NCBI RefSeq assembly: GCF_000429765.1
Contig: NZ_KE386949.1
Coordinates: forward strand, 651,940-715,939
Direction: 5' to 3'
Length of the DNA stretch: 64,000 bases
From: Gemmobacter nectariphilus DSM 15620
Lineage (GTDB): Bacteria > Pseudomonadota > Alphaproteobacteria > Rhodobacterales > Rhodobacteraceae
The position numbers and the translations under genes were made by a program. This document shows positions 1-9,167 of this stretch, in pieces. A model generated the notes under the pieces. It was not told where the DNA came from. It made no database searches and worked only from the letters and a program-made list of their open reading frames with translations. Every line of letters starts with the position of its first letter. Within the stretch, counting starts at the first letter, position 1.

Positions 1-476
1 CTGCGGCCGGTGGCGCGGGCCACCTGGGTCAGGATGACGCCCAGATGCGCGACGATCACCACGGCGCCGCCGTGATGGGCCGCGGCCAGCGACTGAACCG
101 CCGTCTCGACCCGGGCCGAGGTATCGTTCCAGCTTTCCCCGCCCGGGGCTGCAATGTCGCCGGGGGTTTCCCAATAGGCGCGGCTCAGCACAGGGTCGCG
201 CCGCGCAACCTCGGGGAAGGGCAGCCCGTCCCAGTCACCGAAATGCATCTCGCGCAGCGCAGGCTGGTCGGGCAGACGGCGGCGCGGCCCGGCCAGCGCG
301 TCCGCCGTATCGCGGGCGCGCCTCAGATCGGACGACACGACGGGCGCATCCGCAGGCAGCAGCGCCGCCATCCGGGTGATCAGGCCAAGGTCGGACAGAT
401 CGGCCGGCACATCGCGCCAGCCGGTGAACACCTTCTGATGGGTCGGGCCATGGCGCAGCCAGAAAAAGCGGGTCAT
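1..476 (-). CDS. Histidine phosphatase family protein (CobC-like), 3' end beyond the window
   Basis: The minus-strand frame is open from the ATG at 476 to the window edge (158 codons, no stop). The N-terminus carries the RHG phosphohistidine motif (WLRHGPT, residues 6-12), and a later stretch AHLGVILTQ fits the second catalytic histidine. The family removes phosphate from small metabolites; beside cobU, the likely role is alpha-ribazole-5'-phosphate phosphatase in the nucleotide-loop steps of cobalamin synthesis. The start codon overlaps the cobU stop (ATGA), so the two are translationally coupled. The RHG assignment is direct; the substrate is inferred from context. A general phosphoglycerate mutase-like phosphatase is the alternative. 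Confidence 0.82.
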   Translation of the reverse strand, partial: MTRFFWLRHGPTHQKVFTGWRDVPADLSDLGLITRMAALLPADAPVVSSDLRRARDTADALAGPRRRLPDQPALREMHFGDWDGLPFPEVARRDPVLSRAYWETPGDIAAPGGESWNDTSARVETAVQSLAAAHHGGAVVIVAHLGVILTQVARATGR

Positions 477-1003
477 GCGGCCCCCTCGGGCATCTGCCCC
501 TTGAGCACCATGGGAAGGCCGGCGATCACCGCGATGGCCAGATCGGCCTGTGCGGCAAGGCGCTGGTTCAGCCGCCCCTGTGCATCGCGAAAGGCGCGGG
601 CCAGTGCATTTTCCGGCACGATGCCCCAGCCGACCTCGTTCGAGACAATGACCACCGCGCCGGGCGCCTTGTGCAATGCGGCCAGCAGCCCCTGGGTTGC
701 GGCCTCCAGATCGTGGCCGCCCAGCATCTGATTGGTCAGCCACAGCGTGGCGCAGTCGATCAGCACGGTGCCGCGGGCAGCCGAAAGGGCGGCAGGCAGA
801 TCCAGCGGTGCCTCATGCGTGATCCAGCCCGCGCCCCGGTCGGCACGGTGGCGGGCGATGCGCTCGCGCATCTCGTCATCCCAAGGCTCGGCAGTGGCGA
901 TGTAGTGATGCGGTGCCGCGCCAAGGCGGGTCAGGCGTTCGGCCAGCGCGGATTTGCCGGACCGGGCACCGCCGGTGACGAAAGACAGCTTGGGCAGGGG
1001 CAT
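473..1003 (-). CDS. cobU: Bifunctional adenosylcobinamide kinase / adenosylcobinamide-phosphate guanylyltransferase
   Basis: 176 residues, the usual size of CobU/CobP. The P-loop GGARSGKS lies at residues 11-18 and the family stretches IATAEPWDDEM, DCATLWLTN and VSNEVGWGIVPEN are all present. The enzyme phosphorylates adenosylcobinamide and then transfers GMP to it, giving the activated intermediate for lower-ligand attachment. It overlaps the downstream histidine phosphatase by an ATGA and faces a divergent ChaN-like gene 92 bp away. The cytosolic role fits an organism that also encodes a B12-dependent ribonucleotide reductase (52.5-56.2 kb). Confidence 0.95.
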   Translation of the reverse strand: MPLPKLSFVTGGARSGKSALAERLTRLGAAPHHYIATAEPWDDEMRERIARHRADRGAGWITHEAPLDLPAALSAARGTVLIDCATLWLTNQMLGGHDLEAATQGLLAALHKAPGAVVIVSNEVGWGIVPENALARAFRDAQGRLNQRLAAQADLAIAVIAGLPMVLKGQMPEGAA

Positions 1004-1095
1004 GGGCGGGTTCCTTCCTGCGTGCAGGTATAGGCGCGCGGGGGGCGGGCGCCAAGCCGGTTGCGCGGCGCGCGGCGGCAGGGCAGGGTGGCAGG

Positions 1096-1896
1096 ATGAA
1101 AGCCGTTCTTGCCCTGCTGCTGACCGCCGTGCCCGCCCTTGCCGGCCCGATCACCCCCGAGGCCTTGCCCGGCGCCATGCAGGGCGCCGATGTGGTGGTG
1201 CTGGGCGAGGTGCACGACAATCCGCTGCACCATGCCCATCAGGCGCAGGCGGTGGCCGCGCTGCGCCCGCGCGCGCTGGTGTTCGAGATGCTGACCCCCG
1301 ACCAGGCCGCCCGTGTCACCCCCGCGCTGCGCGCCGACATGGCAGCGCTGGAGGGCGCGCTGGGCTGGAACGCTTCTGGCTGGCCGGATTTTTCGATGTA
1401 TTACCCGATTTTCGCAGCGGCGCCCGAGGCCGTGGTGATCGGCGCTGCCCTGCCGCGGGCCGATGTGCGCCGCGCGGTGTCCGAGGGGGCGGCCCCGGTC
1501 TTTGGCGCCGAAGCCGCGCGCTATGGGCTGGACCAGCCACTTGCCCCCGAGGATCAGTCCGCGCGCGAGGCGATGCAGGATGCCGCCCATTGCGGGAAAC
1601 TGCCGAAAACGCTGCTGCCCGGCATGGTCGAGGCGCAGCGCCTGCGCGATGCTGCACTGGCGCGTGCGGCGGTTCAGGCGATGGACCAGACCGGCGGGCC
1701 GGTCGCGGTGATCACCGGATCGGGCCATGCGCGCAAGGATCAGGGGATGCCGGCCGCCCTGGCATTGGTGGCGCCGGGCCTGCGCGTCCTGTCGGTCGGC
1801 CAGAGCGAAAGCGACCCTGGCCCCGATGCGCCCTATGATCTGTGGATCGTCACCGCGCCGCAGCCGCGCGGCGATCCCTGCGACGGGATCAACTAG
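1096..1896 (+). CDS. ChaN-like exported protein (Tiki/EreA-ChaN superfamily)
   Basis: 266 residues beginning with a signal peptide (hydrophobic core ALLLTAVPALAG, residues 5-16). The family signature follows at once: VVLGEVHDNPLHH (about residues 34-46), then LVFEML, and near the C-terminus VITGSGHARKDQGMP. ChaN proteins are periplasmic or lipoprotein haem-binding factors; there is no clear lipobox cysteine here, so it is probably soluble in the periplasm. Its neighbour is the divergent cobU. A tetrapyrrole-related role is plausible for both genes but is only inferred. Substrate unknown. Confidence 0.8.
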   Translation: MKAVLALLLTAVPALAGPITPEALPGAMQGADVVVLGEVHDNPLHHAHQAQAVAALRPRALVFEMLTPDQAARVTPALRADMAALEGALGWNASGWPDFSMYYPIFAAAPEAVVIGAALPRADVRRAVSEGAAPVFGAEAARYGLDQPLAPEDQSAREAMQDAAHCGKLPKTLLPGMVEAQRLRDAALARAAVQAMDQTGGPVAVITGSGHARKDQGMPAALALVAPGLRVLSVGQSESDPGPDAPYDLWIVTAPQPRGDPCDGIN

Positions 1897-1933
1897 GGCC
1901 GGCTATGGCGTGTCGATGATCCGTCGGCCGGGG

Positions 1934-1989
1934 CCGGCATCGGGCACGGCGACATGCGATGCCGGACCTGGCGCCCCGCCAGGGGGCGC
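1934..1989. terminator. Two consecutive hairpins between convergent genes
   Basis: First stem: arms 1934-1942 and 1957-1965 (CCGGCATCG/CGATGCCGG, 9 bp, perfect). Second stem: arms 1971-1977 and 1983-1989 (GCGCCCC/GGGGCGC, 7 bp). They fill the gap between the ChaN-like gene (+) and the alpha/beta hydrolase (-). There is no clear T run, so bidirectional termination or mRNA 3'-end protection is inferred. Confidence 0.5.
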
Positions 1990-2006
1990 TGATCGGGGGC
2001 GGTGCT

Positions 2007-2780
2007 TTAGCCCCCCGTTGCCTCCAGCCAGGTGGCGACGGCGGTTTCGAACTCGCGCGGTTTGTCGGCATGCAGCCAGTGACCGGCGCCGGCCAGCCGG
2101 GCAAAGCGGGCCTTGGGGAACAGCTGCTGGATGCGGGCGCGGTGTTCGGGGCGGACGTAATCGGAGTCTGCCCCGGTCAGGAACAGGGTTGGCCCGTCAT
2201 AGACCCCCTCGATCTGCGGAAAGCCGATGATGCCCGGCATTTCGGCATCCAGCACGTCAAGGTTCAGCTTCCAGCGCGGCGGCTGGGATTTCAGGTCCAG
2301 CGATTGCAGGAAGAAGGCCCGCAGGCCCGGATCCTCGACCGTCAGGGCAAGGCGGCGGTCGGCCTCGGCGCGGGTGGACAGATCGGTCAGGTCCATCGCC
2401 TTCATTGCGGCGATGCGATGCGACTGGGTATGCGCATAGGCGACCGGCGCGATGTCCGCGACGATCAGCCGGTGCACGAGGTCCGGCCGCGTCAGCGCCA
2501 GCACCATCGCGGCCTTGCCGCCCATCGAATGGCCCAGCACATCGGCTTGGCCGCCGTTGGCCGCGATCACCTCGGCCAGATCGCCGGCCATGTCCTGATA
2601 GCTGTGCGTCGGATGGCGCGGGCTGTCGCCATGGTTGCGCATGTCGACCGCGATCACCGGCCGCTTTTGCGCCAGACGGCGCGCGATCACGCCCCAGTTG
2701 CGGCCCGTGCCGAAAAGCCCATGCACGATCAGCAGCGGGATGCCGGTCTGATCCTCGCCATGGCGGATGATGTTCAGCAT
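2007..2780 (-). CDS. Alpha/beta-fold hydrolase (YbfF-like esterase)
   Basis: 257 residues with a complete catalytic triad: nucleophile Ser85 in GHSMGG, an acid in FLTGADSDYV, and the histidine in GAGHWLHAD. The oxyanion-hole motif HGLFGTGRNW follows the first strand. This arrangement matches the YbfF/acyl-CoA esterase branch of the alpha/beta hydrolases. It lies 9 bp downstream of the TauE/SafE permease on the same strand, which suggests co-transcription. The natural ester substrate cannot be told from the sequence. Confidence 0.85.
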   Translation of the reverse strand: MLNIIRHGEDQTGIPLLIVHGLFGTGRNWGVIARRLAQKRPVIAVDMRNHGDSPRHPTHSYQDMAGDLAEVIAANGGQADVLGHSMGGKAAMVLALTRPDLVHRLIVADIAPVAYAHTQSHRIAAMKAMDLTDLSTRAEADRRLALTVEDPGLRAFFLQSLDLKSQPPRWKLNLDVLDAEMPGIIGFPQIEGVYDGPTLFLTGADSDYVRPEHRARIQQLFPKARFARLAGAGHWLHADKPREFETAVATWLEATGG

Positions 2781-2789
2781 GGTGCCTCC

Positions 2790-3560
2790 TTAGCCAAAGA
2801 TGGCCTTGCGCAGCAGGTTCAGCGCAGTGATGGCCAGCAAGATGAGCGTCCAGCGCCGAAAGGCAACCGGGTCCATGCGGTCTTGCAGGCTGAACCCCAG
2901 CGCCATGCCGATCCCTGCCGGAATGATCAGCGCGGCCGAAAACGGCAGCGTCTGGGCATTCAGCACGCCCGAGTTCAGATGCGCGCCGAACAGCACGATC
3001 ACCCCGATCAGGAAGATCACGCCTTGCGCGCGCACCGATTCGGCTTTGCTGGCCCCGATCGACAGCAGATAGACCACGATCGGCGGCCCCCAGATGCCCG
3101 AGACGCCGCCATAAAGCCCGCCGATGATGCCGGTCATGTATTCGGCGCGCTTGCGGTGTTCCAGCTTCAGCGCAAGGCTGCGCCCGGCCAGCTGCACCAG
3201 CGCAAAGGCCGCGATCGGCACGCCCAGCAGGCCCAGCAGCACGCGCTGCGGCAGCATCATGGCAAAGGGCGCCGTGATCAGGATGCCCAGAACCGTCATG
3301 GCGATCATCCGCCGGTAGGTCCAGGCGGTTTCGGCCGCCGCGCGCCAGCCAAAGCGGAACGTCTGGTGGATGTTGGTGGTCAGCGTCGCCAGGATCAGCC
3401 CGGCCAGCGCGGTGGTCGGCGGCATGAACGAGCCAAAGGCCGACATCATGATCAGCGGCATGGCAAAGCCGATGGCCCCCTTGACGAAGCCCGCCACCAG
3501 CGTCACGCCGCAGGCAGCCCAGAACGCCCAGGCGGGCAACCCGCCATAGATCACATCCAT
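2790..3560 (-). CDS. Sulfite exporter TauE/SafE family integral membrane protein
   Basis: The start at 3560 is chosen because AAGGAG lies 7 nt upstream and the protein then begins directly with the first transmembrane helix; upstream ATGs add an unlikely hydrophilic leader. The 256 residues contain about eight hydrophobic segments. The paired motifs GFVKGAIGFAMPLIM (first half) and GIIGGLYGGVSGIWGPPIV (second half) are typical of the TauE/SafE (DUF81) inverted repeat. Family members export sulfite, sulfoacetate or other organosulfur anions. No sulfur-metabolism gene is adjacent, so the substrate is open. Confidence 0.87.
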   Translation of the reverse strand: MDVIYGGLPAWAFWAACGVTLVAGFVKGAIGFAMPLIMMSAFGSFMPPTTALAGLILATLTTNIHQTFRFGWRAAAETAWTYRRMIAMTVLGILITAPFAMMLPQRVLLGLLGVPIAAFALVQLAGRSLALKLEHRKRAEYMTGIIGGLYGGVSGIWGPPIVVYLLSIGASKAESVRAQGVIFLIGVIVLFGAHLNSGVLNAQTLPFSAALIIPAGIGMALGFSLQDRMDPVAFRRWTLILLAITALNLLRKAIFG

Positions 3561-3726
3561 CGCGCATCTCCTTGGTTCCGGCGGGTGCATACACCTGCTG
3601 GCGCCGCGCTGCACGGGCAAAATCGGTGCGACATAATCCTGCGGAATGGTGGCTATACATGAATTATTGTTGCGCTGCGGATGCGAAGGGATTATGCCGC
3701 AGTCACACGGATCAAGGAGTATTCCC

Positions 3727-5394
3727 ATGCCCCACGATGGCCAAGCCTCTACCCTGCTGACCGGCCTGACCGGCCTTGTGACCGAGGCGCTGCCGCCGGT
3801 CGAGGCGCTGCTGGCCACCGCGACAGAGCGGTTGCGCGGCATGGTCAGCGTGAACGGCAAGGTCAGCGCCAAGGCGCTGGAGGCCGAGCAGCGCGCGGTG
3901 CATGGGCTGGCCTGGCTGGCGACCTATGTGGAATCGCTGCGCCAGATGGGCGCTTGGGCTGGCCGCCTGACCGAGGCAGGCGCCTTTGGCGAGATGGAAG
4001 GGCTGATCTTGCAGATCGGCGCCGCGGAATATCTGTGCCAGATCGCGGGCGGCATCCCGATGAACCAGGGCGAATTCGTGCGCCCCGCCGATCTGGGCCT
4101 GACGGCGGCCGATCTGGCCGGGCTGGCCAGCCCGGCCGTCACCGCCTTGATGGCGGGCAACACGGTTGCGGCGCGGGGCCGTCTGGTCGCGCTGATGCGC
4201 GAGAACCATGGCCGCGCCACCTTTGGCGCCACCGGGCTGGACGAAGAGCTGGAAATGATCCGCGACCAGTTCCGCCGCTATGCCGATGACAAGATCGCCC
4301 CTCGTGCCCACGAATGGCACCTCAAGGACGAGCTGATCCCGATGGAGGTCATCGACGAGCTGGCCGAAATGGGCGTCTTTGGCCTGACCATCCCGGAAAA
4401 CCTGGGCGGCCTTGGCATGTCCAAGGCGTCGATGGTGGTGGTGACCGAGGAACTGTCGCGCGGCTATATCGGCGTCGGCTCGCTGGGCACCCGGTCCGAG
4501 ATTGCGGCCGAGCTGATCCTGTGCGGCGGCACCGACGAGCAGAAGACGAAATGGCTGCCGGGTCTGGCCTCGGGCCAGATCCTGTCGACGGCCGTGTTCA
4601 CGGAACCGAACACCGGGTCCGACCTTGGATCGCTGCGCACGCGGGCCAAGAAGGTCGGCGATGACTGGGAGATCACCGGCAACAAGACCTGGATCACCCA
4701 TGCGGCGCGCACCCATGTGATGACGGTTCTGGCGCGCTCGATCCCCGACACCAATGATTATCGCGGTCTGTCGATGTTCCTGGCGGAAAAGACGCCGGGC
4801 ACGGATGAAACCCCGTTCGTCGATCCGGGCCTCTCGGGCGGCGAGATCGAGGTTCTGGGCTATCGCGGCATGAAGGAATACACCGTCAACTTCGACGGCT
4901 TCACCGTCAAGGGCGAGAACCTTCTGGGCGGGGTCGAAGGGCAGGGCTTCAAGCAGCTGATGCAGACCTTTGAATCGGCCCGCATCCAGACCGCCGCCCG
5001 CGCGGTCGGCGTCGCGCAGAACGCGCTGGAAGTCGGCATGAAATATGCCGAGGACCGCATCCAGTTCGGCAAGTCGCTGATCAATTTCCCGCGCGTGGCC
5101 GACAAGCTGGCCATGATGGCGGTGGAAATCATGATCGCCCGCCAGCTGACCTATTTCAGCGCCTGGCAAAAGGACCATGACAAGCGCTGCGATCTGGAAG
5201 CCGGCATGGCCAAGCTGCTGGGCGCGCGCGTGGCCTGGGCTGCGGCCGACAATGCGCTGCAAATCCACGGCGGCAACGGCTTTGCGCTGGAATATCAGAT
5301 CAGCCGCATTCTGTGCGATGCCCGGATTCTGAACATCTTTGAAGGCGCGGGCGAAATTCAGGCGCAGGTCATCGCGCGGCGTCTGCTGGACTGA
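3727..5394 (+). CDS. mcd: (2S)-methylsuccinyl-CoA dehydrogenase
   Basis: The ATG at 3727 has AAGGAG 7 nt upstream; an in-frame ATG 81 nt earlier lacks one. The 555-residue product has an acyl-CoA dehydrogenase core (FTEPNTGSDLGS substrate/FAD loop, NKTWITHAARTH, C-terminal QIHGGNGFALEY) preceded by about 160 extra residues including VNGKVSAKALEAEQRA. That extension and length are characteristic of Mcd rather than the roughly 380-residue fatty-acid enzymes. Mcd oxidises methylsuccinyl-CoA to mesaconyl-CoA in the ethylmalonyl-CoA pathway for acetyl-CoA assimilation. The other pathway genes are not in the window. Confidence 0.88.
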   Translation: MPHDGQASTLLTGLTGLVTEALPPVEALLATATERLRGMVSVNGKVSAKALEAEQRAVHGLAWLATYVESLRQMGAWAGRLTEAGAFGEMEGLILQIGAAEYLCQIAGGIPMNQGEFVRPADLGLTAADLAGLASPAVTALMAGNTVAARGRLVALMRENHGRATFGATGLDEELEMIRDQFRRYADDKIAPRAHEWHLKDELIPMEVIDELAEMGVFGLTIPENLGGLGMSKASMVVVTEELSRGYIGVGSLGTRSEIAAELILCGGTDEQKTKWLPGLASGQILSTAVFTEPNTGSDLGSLRTRAKKVGDDWEITGNKTWITHAARTHVMTVLARSIPDTNDYRGLSMFLAEKTPGTDETPFVDPGLSGGEIEVLGYRGMKEYTVNFDGFTVKGENLLGGVEGQGFKQLMQTFESARIQTAARAVGVAQNALEVGMKYAEDRIQFGKSLINFPRVADKLAMMAVEIMIARQLTYFSAWQKDHDKRCDLEAGMAKLLGARVAWAAADNALQIHGGNGFALEYQISRILCDARILNIFEGAGEIQAQVIARRLLD

Positions 5395-5424
5395 CGCGGC
5401 CGACACGCGGTGGTTGTCGCACAG

Positions 5425-5452
5425 GGCCCGGCCATGGAAACATGGCCGGGCC
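5425..5452 (+). terminator. Perfect 12-bp hairpin with a GAAA loop after mcd
   Basis: Arms 5425-5436 (GGCCCGGCCATG) and 5441-5452 pair perfectly around a GAAA tetraloop of the GNRA class. It begins 30 bp after the mcd stop. Only a weak T-rich tail follows (CTGTTG), so it may stabilise the mcd 3' end more than terminate. The arm contains an ATG (5442) in frame with the next gene, an unlikely start. Confidence 0.6.
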
Positions 5453-5471
5453 GACTGTTGCGGGGCATCCG

Positions 5472-6488
5472 ATGCACGATCCGATTCTGTTGACCGGGAT
5501 TTCCGGTTTCATCGCCAAGCACATTGCCCTGCGCGTCCTTGACCGGGGCCTGAGCGTGCGGGGAACCTTGCGCACGCCTGCGCGGGCAGATGAGGTGCGC
5601 GCAGCGCTGGCGCCGCATCTGTCCGATCCGGCGGCGCTGGACCGGCTGAGCTTTGTGACCGCCGATCTGGAACAGGATGAGGGCTGGTCCGCGGCGGCAG
5701 ACGGGGTGGGCGCGGTGATCCACACGGCCTCGCCCTTTCCGATTGCGCAGCCCAAGGACCCCGGCACGCTGATCCGCCCGGCGCTTGAGGGAACGGCGCG
5801 GGTGCTGCGCGCGGCCCATGCGGCCGGGGTGCGGCGGGTGGTGCTGACCTCTTCGGTCGTGGCCATTCTGGACGATGCCCGCCACGGGCTGCAGACCGAA
5901 GACGACTGGTGCGACCCCGACGGGCCGACCGCCACGCCCTATGCCCGGTCCAAGACACTGGCCGAGCGCAAGGCCTGGGAGATGGCCGCCGAACTGGGGC
6001 TGGACCTGACCACGATCAATCCGGCCCTGGTTCTGGGGCCACCGCTGGACGGACATTTCGGATCCTCGCTGGGGCTGGTCCAGCGGCTGCTGTCGGGGCG
6101 CGATCCGATGGTGCCGGCGATGGGCCTGCCGCTGGTCGATGTGCGCGATGTGGCCGAGATGCACCTGCGCGCGCTGGAGCGGCCGGAAACCGCCGGGCGG
6201 CGCTATATTGCCTCGGCCGGCTCGATGCGGATGATCGATATGGCGCGGGCGCTGCGCGGGGCCTGGCCCGACCGCCGCATCGCGCGGCACGAGGCGCCGA
6301 ACCTGCTGATGCGGGTGATCGCGCTGGCCGATCCGCAGCTGCGCGCGATCCTGCCCAAGCTGGGGCGGGTCGAGACAGTGTCCAACACCCGCGCGGTGCA
6401 GGATATGGGCATGGGCTTCATCCCGCCGCGCCATGCCCTGCTGGATTCCGCCGAATGGCTGATTGCCCATGGCCGGGTCAGGGACTGA
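5472..6488 (+). CDS. NAD(P)-dependent epimerase/reductase (dihydroflavonol-4-reductase-like extended SDR)
   Basis: 338 residues from the ATG at 5472; the upstream in-frame ATG at 5442 sits inside the hairpin that follows mcd, so it was not used. The Rossmann motif TGISGFIAKHI lies at residues 7-17, the catalytic stretch YARSKTLAE supplies YxxxK, and TSSVVAI supplies the serine. The order matches extended SDRs of the DFR/cinnamoyl-CoA-reductase type. Such enzymes reduce or epimerise a carbonyl substrate with NADPH. No operon partner indicates which one. Confidence 0.8.
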   Translation: MHDPILLTGISGFIAKHIALRVLDRGLSVRGTLRTPARADEVRAALAPHLSDPAALDRLSFVTADLEQDEGWSAAADGVGAVIHTASPFPIAQPKDPGTLIRPALEGTARVLRAAHAAGVRRVVLTSSVVAILDDARHGLQTEDDWCDPDGPTATPYARSKTLAERKAWEMAAELGLDLTTINPALVLGPPLDGHFGSSLGLVQRLLSGRDPMVPAMGLPLVDVRDVAEMHLRALERPETAGRRYIASAGSMRMIDMARALRGAWPDRRIARHEAPNLLMRVIALADPQLRAILPKLGRVETVSNTRAVQDMGMGFIPPRHALLDSAEWLIAHGRVRD

Positions 6489-6531
6489 CCGGCTTGACGC
6501 CTCTGCCGGGCCTGTGGTCTGGATCACGCCC

Positions 6532-7284
6532 ATGACCGAAACGCCCACCCCCAGGAAGCGCCGCAGCCGCAAGGCCGCCGAGCCGCCGCCATCGCTTGTC
6601 AGGCGGGTGCGGCGGCACGCTGTGCGCTGGGCGCTGCGCGGGCTGGGGCTGGCGGTGGGGCTGGTGCTGGCCTGGGTGCTGCTGCTGTCGGTGGTGAACC
6701 CGCCGCGCAACCTTTACATGCGCTCTGAAGCGGCGCGGCTGGGCGATATAGCACAGGACTGGGCCGATTGGGACGATATTGCGCCCGTGATGGCCCGGTC
6801 CATCGTCGCGGCCGAGGATGCGAACTATTGCCTGCACTGGGGCTTTGACATGGCCGCGATCCGTCAGGCGCTGGATCAGGGCGGCACCCGGGGGGCCTCG
6901 ACCATCAGCCAGCAGGTGGTGAAGAACGTGTTCCTGTGGCAGGGGCGCAGCTGGGTGCGCAAGGCGCTGGAGGCGATGCTGACCCCGGTGGTGGAAACGC
7001 TGTGGTCCAAGCGGCGCATCCTTGAGGTCTATATGAACATCGCCGAATTCGATGAAGGTGTCTTTGGCGTCGCGGCAGCGGCGGATCGCTATTTCGGGGT
7101 CAGCCCGGACAAGCTGACGCCGGTGCAGGCGGCGCGGCTGGCCATGGTGCTGCCCGACCCCAAGGGCCGCAGCGCCGCCCGGCCCAGCGACTGGCAACGC
7201 CGGCGCACCGCCGCGATCATGGACGGTGCGCAAACGATTGCCGCCGATGGGCGCAGCGCCTGTTTCGAAGGCGGCGCGGGTTGA
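6532..7284 (+). CDS. mtgA: Monofunctional biosynthetic peptidoglycan transglycosylase
   Basis: 250 residues from the ATG at 6532. A basic cytoplasmic head (residues 6-36, many Arg/Lys) is followed by one membrane anchor (about 40-62) and a GT51 domain. GT51 motifs are all visible: AAEDANYCLHWGFD with the catalytic glutamate, GASTISQQVVKN, and KRRILEVYMNIAEF. The enzyme polymerises lipid II into glycan strands on the periplasmic face. It has no transpeptidase domain and so is monofunctional. It stands alone between the epimerase and the glutathione transferase. Confidence 0.95.
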   Translation: MTETPTPRKRRSRKAAEPPPSLVRRVRRHAVRWALRGLGLAVGLVLAWVLLLSVVNPPRNLYMRSEAARLGDIAQDWADWDDIAPVMARSIVAAEDANYCLHWGFDMAAIRQALDQGGTRGASTISQQVVKNVFLWQGRSWVRKALEAMLTPVVETLWSKRRILEVYMNIAEFDEGVFGVAAAADRYFGVSPDKLTPVQAARLAMVLPDPKGRSAARPSDWQRRRTAAIMDGAQTIAADGRSACFEGGAG

Positions 7285-7339
7285 ATTCCGCGCCTTGCCG
7301 GTGCAAGGAAGACAGGCCCTTTCCCGAAACCCGAGCGTC

Positions 7340-8005
7340 ATGAACCGACTGTTCCACTTTCCGCTTTCCCCGTTCTGCCGCAAGGTCCGCCTGACGCTGG
7401 CCGAAAAGCGCATCGAGGTCGAACTGGTCGAGGAGCGCTATTGGGAGCAGGGGGCCGAATTCCTGCGCCGCAATCCGGCCGGCAAGGTGCCCGTGCTGCG
7501 GCTGGGCGACCGCGTGCTGAGCGAGAGCCAGGCCATCTGCGAATATCTGGACGAGACGGTCCCCGAGCCGCAGCTGATCCCGCGCGATGCGCTCAAGCGC
7601 TATGAGGTGCGGCGCCTGTGCGCTTGGTTCGACGACAAGTTCCACCACGAGGTGACCGCCAAGCTGCATTACGAGCGGCTGATGAAGAAGGTCACCAAGG
7701 CGGGCTATCCCGACGGCAAGGCGATCCGCGAGGGGGTGGCGCGGTTCAAGTATCATCTGGATTACATGGCCTGGCTGCTGGAACAGCGCCGCTGGCTGGC
7801 GGGCGATCAGATGACGCTGGCCGATTTTGCCGCGGCGGCGCATCTGAGCTGTCTGGACTATGGATCGGATGTCGACTGGGACCGGCAGGCTGTGGTCAAG
7901 GACTGGTATGCCAAGATCAAGTCGCGGCCCAGTTTCCGATCGCTGCTGGCCGATCAGGTGCCAGGCAGCCCGCCGCCCGCGCATTATGCCGACCTCGACT
8001 TCTGA
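7340..8005 (+). CDS. Glutathione S-transferase family protein
   Basis: 221 residues from the ATG at 7340. The N-terminal thioredoxin-like domain begins [21 protein letters not shown], with the active-site Ser/Cys region SPFCRK, and carries the cis-Pro and [11 protein letters not shown] glutathione-binding motifs. The all-helical C-terminal domain includes [18 protein letters not shown] (N-capping box). The enzyme conjugates or reduces substrates with glutathione in the cytosol. Its 3' end overlaps the only upstream ATG of queG by 20 bp, so the two may be co-translated. The specific substrate is unknown. Confidence 0.9.
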   Translation: MNRLFHFPLSPFCRKVRLTLAEKRIEVELVEERYWEQGAEFLRRNPAGKVPVLRLGDRVLSESQAICEYLDETVPEPQLIPRDALKRYEVRRLCAWFDDKFHHEVTAKLHYERLMKKVTKAGYPDGKAIREGVARFKYHLDYMAWLLEQRRWLAGDQMTLADFAAAAHLSCLDYGSDVDWDRQAVVKDWYAKIKSRPSFRSLLADQVPGSPPPAHYADLDF

Positions 8006-9167
8006 GGGGGGGAAGCGGGGGTTGCCGCCCCCGCACCCCCGCCCCAAGGGGGCCCTCGGGCCCCCTTCGGAAACCCCCGAGGGTATTTCGGAAAAGGCAA
8101 AGCTGAAGGCCCGGTTGCAGGCGCAGGCCGAGGCCGAAGGGTTTGCCGCGATGGGCGTGTGCCGGCCCGATGCGGTGTCCGAGGTCGCGGCGCGGCTGGC
8201 CGAGTTCGTCGCGGCGGGGCGCCATGGGCAGATGGGCTGGATGGCCGAGCGGATGCACTGGCGCGGCAATCCGGCCGCCCTGTGGGCCGAGGCGAAATCG
8301 GTCATCATGCTGGCCGAGCCCTATCAGCCCGCCGCTGCGCCGCTGGCCGTGCTGGACCAGCCCGAGCGCGGGGCAATTGCGGCCTATGCGCAGGGCAAGG
8401 ATTACCACGATCTGGTCAAGAAGCGGCTCAAGCGGCTAGGGCGCTGGCTGCTGGATCAGGCGGGGGGCGAGATCAAGGTGTTCGTCGATACTGCCCCGGT
8501 GATGGAAAAGCCGCTGGCGGCGGCGGCGGGGCTGGGCTGGCAGGGCAAGCATACCAACCTTTTGTCGCGCGATCTGGGCAACTGGTTCTTTCTGGGGGCG
8601 ATCTTCACCACGCTGGAGCTGGACCCCGACGCGTCGGCCCGTCCGAATTGCGGCAGTTGCACGGCCTGTCTGGACGCCTGTCCGACGCGGGCCTTTCCCG
8701 CGCCGTTCCAGCTGGATGCGCGGCGCTGCGTGTCCTATCTGACCATCGAACACAGGGGGCCGGTGGACGAGGAGTTGCGCCCGCTGCTGGGCAACCGGAT
8801 CTATGGCTGTGACGATTGTCTGGCCGTCTGCCCCTGGAACAAGTTCGCCGTCGAGGCGCGCGAGATCGGCTATGCCCATCGGGTGGGTGCGCCCCTGCTG
8901 GCCGATCTGGTCGGGCTGGACGATGCGGGGTTCCGGGCGATGTTTTCGGGCAGCCCGATCAAGCGGATCGGGCGCGACCGGATGGTGCGCAATGTGCTGT
9001 ATGCGGTGGGCAACTCGGGCCTTGTGGCGTTGCGTGGCAAGGTGGCCGCGCTGGTCGATGACCCTGATCCGGCGGTGGCCGATGCCGCGCGCTGGGCGCT
9101 GGCGCGGCTAGGGGCGGGCGGGGACCAGCCGCTCGCGCAGGGCGGCGATGGTATCGCGCAGGGCTGA
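7986..9167 (+). CDS. queG: Epoxyqueuosine reductase
   Basis: The product carries two 4Fe-4S cysteine clusters ([13 protein letters not shown] and [14 protein letters not shown]) downstream of the DUF1730 cobalamin domain, followed by a HEAT-like tail ([11 protein letters not shown]...[10 protein letters not shown]). QueG reduces epoxyqueuosine to queuosine at the tRNA wobble position and needs B12. The start is uncertain: the ATG at 7986 lies inside the GST gene and has no good ribosome site, whereas homology would begin near 8100 ([14 protein letters not shown]), where only TTG (8115) or CTG codons exist. A dispersed intergenic element lies at 8074-8103 within this disputed leader. The 3' end overlaps ohrR on the other strand by 60 bp. 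Confidence 0.92.
   Translation: MPTSTSEGGKRGLPPPHPRPKGALGPPSETPEGISEKAKLKARLQAQAEAEGFAAMGVCRPDAVSEVAARLAEFVAAGRHGQMGWMAERMHWRGNPAALWAEAKSVIMLAEPYQPAAAPLAVLDQPERGAIAAYAQGKDYHDLVKKRLKRLGRWLLDQAGGEIKVFVDTAPVMEKPLAAAAGLGWQGKHTNLLSRDLGNWFFLGAIFTTLELDPDASARPNCGSCTACLDACPTRAFPAPFQLDARRCVSYLTIEHRGPVDEELRPLLGNRIYGCDDCLAVCPWNKFAVEAREIGYAHRVGAPLLADLVGLDDAGFRAMFSGSPIKRIGRDRMVRNVLYAVGNSGLVALRGKVAALVDDPDPAVADAARWALARLGAGGDQPLAQGGDGIAQG
8074..8103 (+). repeat. Dispersed GG(A)TATTT element, copy 1
   Basis: A C-rich lead, GAGGGTATTTCGG, then AAAAGGCAAAGC. It follows a run of nested G/C inverted repeats (8030-8075) and lies upstream of the conserved part of queG. Described fully under copy 3 (14605-14635). 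Confidence 0.5.

Noticed and set aside
1004..1095. Cobalamin riboswitch upstream of cobU
   Set aside because: The 92-bp divergent gap is too short and shows no conserved core.
5442..5474. ATG at 5442 as start of the epimerase gene
   Set aside because: It lies in the right arm of the perfect hairpin following mcd; the ATG at 5472 gives a normal Rossmann N-terminus.
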